Shown here: piece by piece, positions 51,601 through 60,252 of the stretch
Layout: the number at the start of each line of letters is the position of its first letter
Position numbering within the stretch: position 1 is the first letter of the stretch
Translations under genes and position numbers: made by a program
Notes under the pieces: generated by a model
Told to the model about the DNA's origin: nothing
Seen by the model: only the letters and a program-made list of their open reading frames with translations
Database searches by the model: none
Assembly: GCA_017303475.1 (NCBI GenBank)
Contig: JAFLBO010000025.1
Coordinates: 17,542 to 81,541 of the forward strand
Reading direction: 5' to 3'
From: Chitinophagales bacterium
Lineage (GTDB): Bacteria > Bacteroidota > Bacteroidia > Chitinophagales > Saprospiraceae
DNA: 64,000 nucleotides

Positions 51601-52968
51601 ACAGATGCTGATGGCAATCCGGTACAGGTGGTGGTATCCCGTACGGGTGAGATCCGCATGGTGGATCAGAAAAACGGTCGTGTACTGGCCAACAACTACA
51701 TCCCATACGGCTCCTTCCTCTTCGTTAAAGAAGGTCAGGAAGTACAGCGTGGCGACAAGATTTGCGAATGGGATCCGTTCAACGCCGTGATCGTGTCTGA
51801 CTTTGCGGGTGTAATTCGTTACAACAACCTCGAAGAGGGTGTGAACTACCGCATGGACCGCGACGATCAGACCGGTTTTGCCGAGAAGATCGTTATCGAA
51901 AGTAAGAACAAGAAGAAAATTCCGTCGCTGACGGTATTGAATGCCAAAACGGGTGAAGAGCTGAAAAACTTCTCTCTGCCTGTGGGCGCTTATATCACGG
52001 TAGAAGACAACGACGAAGTGAAGTCTGGTCAGCAAATCGTGAAAATCCCACGTAAACTTGGTAAGATTGCGGATATCACCGGTGGTCTGCCACGTGTAAC
52101 GGAGCTGTTTGAGGCACGTACGCCATCCAACCCGGCTATTGTGGCTGAGATTGACGGTGTGATCACCTTCGGCGGTATCAAGCGTGGTAACCGTGAAGCC
52201 TTCATCAAGGCTAAGGATGGTCAGGAGCGTAAGTACATGATTCCACTCACCAAGCACGTTTTGGTACAGCACGAAGACTTTGTGCGTTCCGGTACTGCTT
52301 TGACGGAAGGTACGATCTCTGTGAAAGACATCCTGGCAATCCGTGGCCCATTCGCAGCATCACAATACCTGGTAAATGGTGTACAGGAAGTATACCGTGC
52401 TCAGGGTATCAACATCAACGATAAGCACCTTGAGGTGATTGTTCGTCAGATGATGCGCAGGCTGGAAATCGTTGACCCGGGCGATACACACTTCCTCACG
52501 GGAGAACCTGTAGAACGCAACGAATTCGTGGATTACAATGACTGGATCTACGACAAGAAGCTGGTACTGGATTCCGGCGACAGTGGCAAACTGAAGCCAG
52601 GCGCTTTGGTTACCCTGCGTCAGATCCGCGAAGAGAACTCGTTCCTGAAGCGCAACGACAAGAAACTGGTGGAATACCGCGATGCTATGCCGGCAACCGC
52701 CGTTCCGATGTTGCTTGGTATTACGAAAGCTTCTTTGGGTACAGAGTCCTGGATTTCTGCGGCTTCGTTCCAGGAAACCACCAAGGTGCTTTCTACCGCA
52801 GCTATTGCGGCGAAGAAAGACTTCCTGATGGGTCTGAAAGAGAACGTTATTGTGGGCAAGAAAATCCCGGCAGGTACCGGTATGCGTCAGTACGACCGCA
52901 TGCAGGTTACGGGTTCCGGCCGTCCGTTCCGCGACCAGGTTGAAGAGGTTGTGGAAGAAGCAGAATAA
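48673..52968 (+). CDS. rpoC: DNA-directed RNA polymerase subunit beta'
   Basis: 1431 residues. The first zinc site is [24 protein letters not shown]. The catalytic loop [16 protein letters not shown] binds the active-site Mg. The bridge/trigger region includes [16 protein letters not shown] and [13 protein letters not shown] sequences, and the second zinc site is [19 protein letters not shown]. The C-terminus ends [12 protein letters not shown]. It is separated from rpoB by 3,066 bp of unrelated genes, so it presumably needs its own transcription or read-through. No consensus promoter was found just upstream. Confidence 0.99.
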   Translation: [1431 protein letters not shown]

Positions 52969-53009
52969 GCCTTGCAGCTTCCGAAAAGAGGCTGTAGTGA
53001 CTAAATAAC

Positions 53010-53046
53010 AACAGGAGTCATCCCTACCGGGGTGGCTCCTGTTTCT
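53010..53046 (+). terminator. Rho-independent terminator of rpoC
   Basis: A 15-bp stem, AACAGGAGTCATCCC pairing with GGGGTGGCTCCTGTT (two U-G pairs), with a TACC loop, followed by TTCTTTTA. Confidence 0.9.
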
Positions 53047-53061
53047 TTTATGCCGGAGGGC

Positions 53062-53415
53062 TTACAGACTTTGCCCGAAGGTGAGCAGGTTGTTGTCGGG
53101 GTCCAGGAGGGAAAATTCTTTTTGCCCCCAGGGTTTTTCCTGCAAGGGTCCATTGGGATGTATGGCAATTTGCCGATCGAGGAAAGACTGGTAAAGGCTG
53201 TCTATCTGGTTGGTTCGGATGTAAACCTGGCCGTAGTTTTCGGCCGGATTAAGGTTGGGGAAGGCGAAAAAGTGGATTTCAATTTCATCCCTTTTAAGCA
53301 TCAGATATTCGTCATAATCAGCATTGCCGGAAGGTTCAAAGCCTAATTGCTGGTAATAGGCCAGGGTGAGCGCTTTGTTGCGCATGGGCAGTTTGGGATG
53401 TATCTCTGTGATCAT
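53062..53415 (-). CDS. VOC/glyoxalase-bleomycin-resistance superfamily protein
   Basis: A 117-residue single VOC unit: ITEIHPKLPMRNKALTLAYYQQLGFEP, then ALYVRT-like VYIRTNQIDSLYQSF, and the closing PWGQKEFSLLDPDNNLLTFGQ. This last segment is characteristic of bleomycin-resistance-like binding proteins, which sequester rather than modify ligand. No metal ligands of glyoxalase I are clear. The start at 53415 puts the first strand at the usual place. It overlaps nothing of the gene upstream except 33 nt of spacing. Confidence 0.8.
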   Translation of the reverse strand: MITEIHPKLPMRNKALTLAYYQQLGFEPSGNADYDEYLMLKRDEIEIHFFAFPNLNPAENYGQVYIRTNQIDSLYQSFLDRQIAIHPNGPLQEKPWGQKEFSLLDPDNNLLTFGQSL

Positions 53416-53447
53416 GAGGCTATTTTTTTGACAAAAATAGGCTCTTA

Positions 53448-54548
53448 TCAAGATACGTTCCCGGAAATTGAAGCCCTTTCAAAAATGGCATGTTTAAGCA
53501 ATTGGTTTAAAGTTTGAACGGCCTCTTTATTGTATTGTATGTTTTTCTTCAGGGTATTTCTGACATTGGTTCTATAGTCCCAATCGCGTGGATTTTGGCG
53601 GTATGCATGAAATTCTTCTGCCAGCAATGGTTTTACATAATTCCATACATTCTGATAGGCTTTATTAAAGCCATAGGTAAAATCATGTTCCACCTCTTTT
53701 ATTGCTTCCGGGAAAGGAAATAATCCCGTGAGAATTTCCTGAGCCAGCTGTTGGCTATGGAGAGAGTCTGCAATAAGGTCCTTGCATTCCAATTGCTGCA
53801 AGGTTAGCAGTGTATGGTTTACCAGGTTTTGTATACATCGTTTAGTTGAAGATTCCGGAGTCTCAAATTCTGGTTCTATCCCAAGAAAAGATAGACTGAA
53901 AACATCCGGTTCTGCCTCCATGATGGTCATAAATTGTTCGGCCTCTTTGGAAATAGCCCAATATTTTGATTCTGCATTTTGAGCTCTAAAGTGTTCGTCG
54001 GAGGTGAGGGTTGCTACCTTAAGACTGTTTTTAGAGGTGTCTAATGGCTGAAATAGTTTTTTTAGTGCATCATTTGTGTGACATTCAATCCATTTGCCTT
54101 GGACAGGTTTAGCGGAAGGATTGGACCATAAACGATAGGATACTGCTACATCACCTGAACTTAATGAGCCAAGACCTTTAGCTGTATCAAGCAAAAAGGC
54201 GTAATGCGGGTTGAAAAGCTGAAAAGCCTGTTTGGTGGCATTTCTGAAACTTGTATTTCGGAGTCCCGGTTCCTGTAAAATCAGCTGAAATTCGTGATAA
54301 TAACCCTTTAGCTTGCCAAGAAGGTATGCCTCATTTTTATAGAGGTATCGCTCCTCTGTGGTAACTTCCTTGAGTAATGTGTGATGGATGCGTGCGTTGG
54401 GGCAAACGATTAATAAAACTGGTTGGCGCATAATACCAGGAAACGTGTGGGTTGAGTAAAAGGGATGTAAACAATGCTTCAGCAGCAATGGATTTTCTTG
54501 CCAGGCCAAATAGTATTGTTCATTGAAATGTACAATGCATATTGGCAC
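53448..54548 (-). CDS. Protein of unknown function
   Basis: A 366-residue protein that I do not recognise. The first ~60 residues contain hydrophobic strands (PVLLIVCPNARIHHTLL), then a helical segment (YLLGKLKGYYHEFQLILQE), a mixed middle with a possible RAQNAESKYWAISKEAEQF helix, and a Lys/Asn-rich C-terminal helical part (NVRNTLKKNIQYNKEAVQTLNQLLKHA). No signal peptide or membrane helix. It could share a transcript with the VOC gene. The codon use is AT-rich like the following genes. Confidence 0.65.
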   Translation of the reverse strand: MPICIVHFNEQYYLAWQENPLLLKHCLHPFYSTHTFPGIMRQPVLLIVCPNARIHHTLLKEVTTEERYLYKNEAYLLGKLKGYYHEFQLILQEPGLRNTSFRNATKQAFQLFNPHYAFLLDTAKGLGSLSSGDVAVSYRLWSNPSAKPVQGKWIECHTNDALKKLFQPLDTSKNSLKVATLTSDEHFRAQNAESKYWAISKEAEQFMTIMEAEPDVFSLSFLGIEPEFETPESSTKRCIQNLVNHTLLTLQQLECKDLIADSLHSQQLAQEILTGLFPFPEAIKEVEHDFTYGFNKAYQNVWNYVKPLLAEEFHAYRQNPRDWDYRTNVRNTLKKNIQYNKEAVQTLNQLLKHAIFERASISGNVS

Positions 54549-54591
54549 TGGCAGAAAATACCGGGATATGCTCAGATGGCTTTATTCACTT

Positions 54592-55854
54592 TTATTTTTT
54601 CTTGTGTTTTGATGATTTGATGATGAGGTTTTGAGATTCAACATCGCAGAATGAACTTGCGGAAAGTTGGTACTTGAATAGAAGCTTATCCAAAATCTGG
54701 TTGTTGAAATTATCTGAAGAATAATCTTCTGGTATTGAATGACCTTTTTTTGAAACTGCAGCCAGATTCAGTGGAATCGTAATGATTGACCCGTCAATAA
54801 GATAAACACGAAAAGAATTTGGTTCCCATGATTCAATCATTCTTGTTTTTCTATCCTGAATGCAGGAATTAGAAGTTATTGGCGTGTGACTGTTTTTTAG
54901 GTATTGGCAATGATTATCATTCCATGCATGATTTTGCTTGGAAGCTAATAGTTGTTTTCGTTGGTTTATTATATAATGCAATTTTTCTCTTAATTCGTTT
55001 TTGCTTCGTTCTATCTTGCTCTCTAAAGTCTCTACTTGTTCAAAACGCAGAGAATAATTTAATCCGGATACTATATCAATAGCATAGCTTTCTATAAATA
55101 TCCATTTTAGAATAGCCTTATGATCAATTGAATTATTGTTATTGTTTCCGGTTATGTAATTCAACAAATCCCTAAATCCGGGCTTATTGTTATTCCGGTT
55201 TGTATTGTTTCTATTACTCTTTAAAGAGTGATTACTATTAGGTGCATTTTTCTGATATTTAGAGCCCGGGTTATCCGGATCATCATCTGGCCAATCATTT
55301 ACTACTTTCCTGAGTTTTAATTTGGCATAGTAAATCAGTGATTTTGAAGCACCTTCAGAGTTTAGTCGCAACATATGCGCAATTTCGTCGTGTGCATAAC
55401 CTTTTATAAATAGCAGAAATGCCTGTCGCTGTTTTGTTGGCAGGAATTTGGATAGATCTGCTATGTCAAAATCAAATTTTTGCATAGGATTAGAAATTAA
55501 AGCGTTATTTGAAAGATGTTCATTGAGGTCGTTATGACGAGTTAGCCTACTTTGTTTTTTGGCAATGTTGATACTTCTGTAAACAACACAAGACCTTAAG
55601 TATGCCTCCAGGTTTTTAATTTGGTCAAATCTTTCGCTCTTCCAATTGAAAGCAGCCAGGATAACATCTGCTATGACACTCTCAGGCTGTTCTGAATTGC
55701 GGAGATATTTCTTCGCGGTCATAAAATAGAATTCGTACCGGTCTTCAAAAATTTCCAGGACACGCACTGCACGTATATCAACGGCATCATGTACCCTGGC
55801 TGGTACATGTGAAGAAATGTTGCGGTTGTGCGATGCGTTAGGTACTTGTTCCAT
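54592..55854 (-). CDS. ECF-like sigma factor with long C-terminal extension
   Basis: A 420-residue protein whose first ~200 residues look like an extracytoplasmic-function sigma factor. Region 2 is FEDRYEFYFMTAKKYLRNSEQPESVIADVILAAFNW, ending in YLRSCVVYRSINIAKKQSR. Region 4 is LSKFLPTKQRQAFLLFIKGYAHDEIAHMLRLNSEGASKSLIYYAKLKLRK with its helix-turn-helix. An Asn-rich linker (SNRNNTNRNNNKPG, TGNNNNNS) leads to ~180 residues of unknown helical and beta sequence, not found in ordinary 180-residue ECF factors. No anti-sigma gene is adjacent. It is divergent from the gene at 56168. The start at MEQVPNA was chosen over a Met 24 residues upstream. Confidence 0.7.
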   Translation of the reverse strand: MEQVPNASHNRNISSHVPARVHDAVDIRAVRVLEIFEDRYEFYFMTAKKYLRNSEQPESVIADVILAAFNWKSERFDQIKNLEAYLRSCVVYRSINIAKKQSRLTRHNDLNEHLSNNALISNPMQKFDFDIADLSKFLPTKQRQAFLLFIKGYAHDEIAHMLRLNSEGASKSLIYYAKLKLRKVVNDWPDDDPDNPGSKYQKNAPNSNHSLKSNRNNTNRNNNKPGFRDLLNYITGNNNNNSIDHKAILKWIFIESYAIDIVSGLNYSLRFEQVETLESKIERSKNELREKLHYIINQRKQLLASKQNHAWNDNHCQYLKNSHTPITSNSCIQDRKTRMIESWEPNSFRVYLIDGSIITIPLNLAAVSKKGHSIPEDYSSDNFNNQILDKLLFKYQLSASSFCDVESQNLIIKSSKHKKK

Positions 55855-56167
55855 GCTGTTAGTTTTAGAAATGTTGACGAGCCGGCAAATGACCTGCTCA
55901 TTCGACATGACAACTGACCATGGCATAAAGTCATATTAGCCTGAAAAAAAAAGACTGTTGACCAAGGTGCCAGGGATGCTAATCCGGTACAATGATGGTA
56001 TAGGCAGCCGGTTTGGGGAACAACTGAAATTTGCTGTTTCCCTTTGAATAGTGGTGATAAAAGAATATATTTTCGATTTTTTTTGTATTTATTCGCTTAT
56101 TGTTGCTTTATTTTTCGTCTTATAATTAAAATATGTACTTTTCGTTTCCTTTCAAAATATTGAAATT

Positions 56168-57559
56168 ATGAAACAAAATTTGAAATTTTTAACACTTTTA
56201 ACTACCCTTAAGGAGGAAGAGTTGGAAGCTTTTAATCTTTTTTTGTTGGAAGAATATCCAAAGGAAGGCATCGCCTTAAGGGTATTTGGGTACTACAAAA
56301 AGTTCTTTCCCAACAAGGAGTTGCCGGAAAAAATGGAAGTAGCTTTCGCCTTTCGAAAAATTTTTAAAAGAGAACCCAAACCCGGTCTCAAAGACCTCAA
56401 AATAGTTTGGAATGCCTTTCACAAACTGCATACCTGGCTGAAAGCATATCTGATTATCGAGCGGATAAAATCGGATCAATTTCTCAGGGAGGTGGCCTGG
56501 ATGCATGAACTTGCGATGCGACGAATTACTGATGAATATCTGAAACAGGCGTCGGTTTCATATCACACATCTTACCGTAAATATTTTGATTATGAAACCT
56601 GTCAGCAATTCCTGGAATTGGGCAGGCATTATAAGCAGTGTTTTATTTTAGGAAAGCCAATACCGGATTATAAGTCTATAGAACAATGTGTTGGGCAAAT
56701 GAAGGAATGTGCAGATTTAATAAGTCTGAAACTACAATGTGAATTGCTTACTATTAAGTCGGTCCGACCATCTAAAGAGGATTATCAGGAAGATGAGTCT
56801 ATATTGAATCCAATGTCAAGAATATATAAATATGTATCTCTTATGCTTGAACATAGAAAAGAAGAGCACTATGCTAAATTAGAATTGTTAATTGATCAAT
56901 ATAGAGATTATATTTCAATGTCAGATGCCAATGATATTCTTCGTTATGTGCAGAATTTCATTGCCAGAATGATGAGAGAAAAAGATGAACAATATTGGCG
57001 CAACAAGTTGAACCTTAACTTTAAGATGTTGATAGATAAAAATTTTTATCATGAACAAAATCCTATTCCCTCTGCCTTTTTTCAAAATGTGGTGAATATT
57101 GCCTGTGGCGTAGGAGATTTATCTTGGGCCAATCAATTTGTAGAGGAATTTGGAGGTTTCCTTACCGGTGAAACAAGGGAGGAAAATTTATGTGTGGCTA
57201 ATGCCATGATTGCTTTTGAGCAAAATAATTTTGATAAAGTGATTTTACTAACGGCAGATCCCAGAATCAAGGATGAAATACACTGGCTTAGAGCCCGCTC
57301 TCTGCAATTGAGGGCTATGTATGAATTAGGAGAAGATTTGACTACCGATTTTTCAGTCTTTTTTGCCTATTTAACCAGGCACAAAAAGCCTATCACACCA
57401 TACAAGGTGTCAACATTTGCCTTTATGGAGATTTTTAACATGCTCATACAGCGTAAACTACCCAGAGCGGCTATTTGGGAAGCATTGGAACAACAAAAAG
57501 AGGTGTTTTTCAGAGGTTGGCTGCAAAGTAAAATCAAAAGTTATCGTCCCTTGGTTTAA
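56168..57559 (+). CDS. Large helical protein of an unnamed Bacteroidota family
   Basis: A 463-residue, almost purely helical protein with no signal or membrane helix. It begins KFLTLLTTLKEEELEAFNLFLLEEYP and continues with FAFRKIFKREPKPGLKDLKIVWNAFHKLHTWLKAYLIIERI. From memory, many Bacteroidota genomes carry proteins of 400-500 residues with this kind of start and a helical-repeat body, of unknown function. It lies head-to-head with the sigma-like gene, 313 bp from that gene's chosen start, sharing a promoter region, so regulation by it is possible (inference). A weak -7-like TACTTTTC lies at 56137. Confidence 0.6.
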   Translation: MKQNLKFLTLLTTLKEEELEAFNLFLLEEYPKEGIALRVFGYYKKFFPNKELPEKMEVAFAFRKIFKREPKPGLKDLKIVWNAFHKLHTWLKAYLIIERIKSDQFLREVAWMHELAMRRITDEYLKQASVSYHTSYRKYFDYETCQQFLELGRHYKQCFILGKPIPDYKSIEQCVGQMKECADLISLKLQCELLTIKSVRPSKEDYQEDESILNPMSRIYKYVSLMLEHRKEEHYAKLELLIDQYRDYISMSDANDILRYVQNFIARMMREKDEQYWRNKLNLNFKMLIDKNFYHEQNPIPSAFFQNVVNIACGVGDLSWANQFVEEFGGFLTGETREENLCVANAMIAFEQNNFDKVILLTADPRIKDEIHWLRARSLQLRAMYELGEDLTTDFSVFFAYLTRHKKPITPYKVSTFAFMEIFNMLIQRKLPRAAIWEALEQQKEVFFRGWLQSKIKSYRPLV

Positions 57560-57561
57560 CG

Positions 57562-57722
57562 AGGCATTTGGGGGCATTTGGAGAGGTCATTTTGCGTGCA
57601 TTTTAGGGATATCGAGATGGGTTGTAAAACACTGATTTATCTCCAAACACTCGCGATTTTTCCAAATGACCGCCCCAATGACCCTTAAATGACCGCAATA
57701 TGACCTCCCCAATGACCTCAAT
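57562..57722. repeat. CATTTGG / CCAAATGACC word island
   Basis: The left side has GGCATTTGGGGGCATTTGG and GAGGTCATTT. The right side (from ~57660) has facing CCAAATGACCGCCCC, CCAATGACCC and AAATGACC words. The middle is unique. A degenerate member of the island class, in the AT-rich part of the window. Confidence 0.6.
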
Positions 57723-57728
57723 TCCACT

Positions 57729-58100
57729 TTACAGTATCACTTCATCTGCGATATACTCTAGCGTGCCACTGCCACAATCAGCAGCAAAATAGAAGCGATA
57801 TGCGCCTGAAGTTAATCCAGAATATGGTTTGCAGGTACTGTATACAGTGAACGTTTCACTTGTATATCCATCCGATAGGCGTACATAGTACGTTTTATAG
57901 TTGCTTGCACCTGATACTGCATTCCAATTGTAGGTTATACTACCTTGACCTGAAGTATGTTGCAGGTTTTCAATTATGCAACTTTGGTACTTACGTACCG
58001 TAGACGGGACTAAGAACCCCTGTGCCCCAATAAATAGAAGAAGAAGGACTAATGCTGGTTTCCATGCATTGTTGTTGTGTTTTTTTACTGTCTGTTTCAT
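57729..58100 (-). CDS. Small secreted FN3-like protein
   Basis: A 123-residue protein with a basic N-terminus and hydrophobic segment (KPALVLLLLFIGAQGFL). It has one beta-sandwich-like module: SITYNWNAVSGASNYKTYYVRLSDG, TVYSTCKPYSGLTSGAYRFYFAADC. The W-x-A-V-x-G-A-x-x-Y pattern is that of fibronectin type III modules in Bacteroidota surface proteins. There is no sorting domain. Function unknown. Confidence 0.55.
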   Translation of the reverse strand: MKQTVKKHNNNAWKPALVLLLLFIGAQGFLVPSTVRKYQSCIIENLQHTSGQGSITYNWNAVSGASNYKTYYVRLSDGYTSETFTVYSTCKPYSGLTSGAYRFYFAADCGSGTLEYIADEVIL

Positions 58101-58276
58101 AATCATACCGTTTTCAGGTATGAAAGCCAGACTTACCTAAAAGTCATATTGACTGTAAAAAACTTCTCTTAAGCTTCCACAAATGGCTTTGCTCAAAGCG
58201 CCTGCTCAGGAATTTTCCCGCTACAGGAAATTGCCTGAACGGTTCGGATATTGTTTGAGCTAATTCCGGTACAGCC

Positions 58277-59137
58277 TCAGGAAGGATCTACTTTGACGTA
58301 GTAGGTTTTTTCAAACACAGTTACGGAATCAGTTTCCGGGTGGTTGTACTGCCAGCGCACCTGTAATGGATGGATGCCCGGGGTGTCGAACTTGTATTTA
58401 AAAGGCGCAAGGCCATCTTTGATGGGGAATTCCTGGTTGTTGAGTAAGAGTTGATAGTTTTTACGGTATGGGAATAATCTGGTTAAACCATCATGATTCG
58501 ATGATAGAATGGCTGTTCCTTCCAATGAGCCATTGTCTGTGAAATTTAACTTATCGAAAAACAGGTAAGGTATGTGCCTGAAGAAACCACACTCTATACC
58601 GGAGATCTTTTTTAAGCAAAAATTACTTGTGACAGCCAGATTTATCAAGCTTGCCATATGTGCATGTTCCAGAAAAAGAGGATCATCAAACTTTCGCAAG
58701 GGGGTAATCTGTGGATTGAACTTTGAGAATAACTTATTGAATTCTACATCTTGATTGCAATAAATTTTCGATAGTTCCAGCTGATTAGTATAGGCGTCTT
58801 TAAGCGCTGGGAAATAGGGCTTGTGTTCGGCTGCCATACCCATAGCTATCCACTTTGACAATGAGTTTGTTTGTTGTTCCAGGTGAATAAACCGGTTGCA
58901 AATTTGCTCCCCTTGCTCAAACGGGTACTTTTCGATTGTTTCAATTATTTCAATTTTTTGTTGCCCGATATAAGAATAAAGTATGGTGCTTGTTTCTCGC
59001 AAGTCTTGCGCCATCGATATATTAAGATTACTGTCTTGGTTTCGACACTCCTGATATATAACATAGCCTCCCAATAGCAGGGTTATACCGAGGTATATTT
59101 TATGCCCTATGGCGTTTTTTCTGATTAGTTTTCGCAT
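58277..59137 (-). CDS. Minimal GldM-like membrane-anchored protein (second of pair)
   Basis: A 286-residue protein with one N-terminal membrane helix (IYLGITLLLGGYVIYQE), a helical segment (~45-150), and a C-terminal beta domain with YQLLLNNQEFPIKDGLAPFKYKFDTPGIHPLQVRW and a last strand KTYYVKV. The order anchor, helical D1, then a beta domain with a 'NGQ-x-LP-V-x-DG' loop resembles the first half of GldM, the periplasmic shaft of the type IX motor, but is much shorter than GldM (~520). It overlaps the previous gene by 13 nt. The GldM relation is inference. Confidence 0.5.
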   Translation of the reverse strand: MRKLIRKNAIGHKIYLGITLLLGGYVIYQECRNQDSNLNISMAQDLRETSTILYSYIGQQKIEIIETIEKYPFEQGEQICNRFIHLEQQTNSLSKWIAMGMAAEHKPYFPALKDAYTNQLELSKIYCNQDVEFNKLFSKFNPQITPLRKFDDPLFLEHAHMASLINLAVTSNFCLKKISGIECGFFRHIPYLFFDKLNFTDNGSLEGTAILSSNHDGLTRLFPYRKNYQLLLNNQEFPIKDGLAPFKYKFDTPGIHPLQVRWQYNHPETDSVTVFEKTYYVKVDPS

Positions 59138-59991
59138 AATTCCTGATAGAATTTTTTTTCAAATACTTCGTAATCATTTGTATGAGAGTATTGTCTTTTA
59201 ATACTCAAGTGCAAGGCATTCTTAAATGTGTTGGATGTTAACATTATTTTACCTAATCCGTTTTCCACAGGCAGTTCCTGTTTGTTTAGGTAGAAATAAG
59301 TTTTACCGTAAAGTTTACTTTTATAGGAAATGCCAGTAAGAAAACCATCAAAAACTTGACCTGCTTTAATGCAAGGTTTGGATAAAGTGACTACAGGGAT
59401 AATCCGGTCAGAAATGGAGGCCTCAGTAAGCGCTATTTTCTGCAGGTGGTTATACGTTTTATTGACCAAAGTTGTTATTCGGAGCTTTAATCCAAGTAAA
59501 TAGAGCGCTTTTTGTTCTGATTTTGCTAGATGCAATAGACCAGTGTTAATGCTACAAGCATCTTTAATATGGTTATTCAATGAAGTGTCGGGAGATAGTA
59601 TTAAAATCAGGCTGTCTTTAAATAAAGCTATTGTTCGTACTAATAATTGCTGTTCCTGGTCTGTTTGCAGCAAATACTTATTGGGATTTTCATTAATCCC
59701 AAGCAAGCCATTCAAGGCTTTTCTGGTGTTTTTAGCCAGCTCATTTACTTGGTCTATTTTGAATGATATTGGCTTAATAGCTGGAATTGGACGACTGAAG
59801 ACTAACGAACCTATGTCATTCATCATCCATTCATTTCTTCGATCTAAAAAAGCCTCACTTTTTGTGATATCCTGATGCAACAAAGTGGCATACCTCAACC
59901 ATACTTTCTGTTCATAATGCCGGTAGGCAATGAATCCTGAAAGTATCAGGATAGCCAGGATGTACAAAAAGTGTGAGGTTCGGGAGATCAT
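59125..59991 (-). CDS. Minimal GldM-like membrane-anchored protein (first of pair)
   Basis: A 288-residue paralogue-like protein: an N-terminal membrane helix (HFLYILAILILSGFIAYRHY), a helical region, and a beta domain with KTYFYLNKQELPVENGLGKIMLT, the same loop as LNNQEFPIKDG in the following gene. Its stop codon lies within the next gene's start region (13-nt overlap: translational coupling). The layout anchor-D1-D2 is like the N-terminal half of GldM/PorM. No GldL, GldN or GldK gene is present in the window. Function as a motor or signalling part is a guess. Confidence 0.5.
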   Translation of the reverse strand: MISRTSHFLYILAILILSGFIAYRHYEQKVWLRYATLLHQDITKSEAFLDRRNEWMMNDIGSLVFSRPIPAIKPISFKIDQVNELAKNTRKALNGLLGINENPNKYLLQTDQEQQLLVRTIALFKDSLILILSPDTSLNNHIKDACSINTGLLHLAKSEQKALYLLGLKLRITTLVNKTYNHLQKIALTEASISDRIIPVVTLSKPCIKAGQVFDGFLTGISYKSKLYGKTYFYLNKQELPVENGLGKIMLTSNTFKNALHLSIKRQYSHTNDYEVFEKKFYQELCEN

Positions 59992-60007
59992 GAGGCCTAA
60001 ACGGGGG

Positions 60008-60095
60008 AAAGGTGCTTTCTATTGCGGGTGCACCGCGAAGTACGCGAAGTGCGCAAAGTAATGGTGCACCGCGAAGTACGCGAAGTGCGCTAATG
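60008..60095. repeat. Two direct copies of a GGTGCACCGCGAAGTACGCG unit
   Basis: Two ~28-nt copies of GGTGCACCGCGAAGTACGCG plus AAGTGCGC lie directly after the first GldM-like gene's start. GCGAAGTACGCGAAGTGCGC is itself two ~10-nt words. No facing inverted arm is seen. Confidence 0.8.
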
Positions 60096-60252
60096 TCACT
60101 GCTTATTGAGGATGTTGTTTTTCCTTAGCCAGGTAGCCTAATAAGGAAAGCGGAAAGGATAGGTATAACACCCATCTACATTTTACCAGCAGATTCATGG
60201 CATGCATCATGCTATGTACCGCAAAATAAGCAAAGACCCTTAAATACAGTCC

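Noticed and set aside
60103..60210. 35-codon minus-strand frame with one hydrophobic segment
   Set aside because: It lies beyond the adhesin terminator, lacks a promoter or codon bias, and is too short to support without homology.
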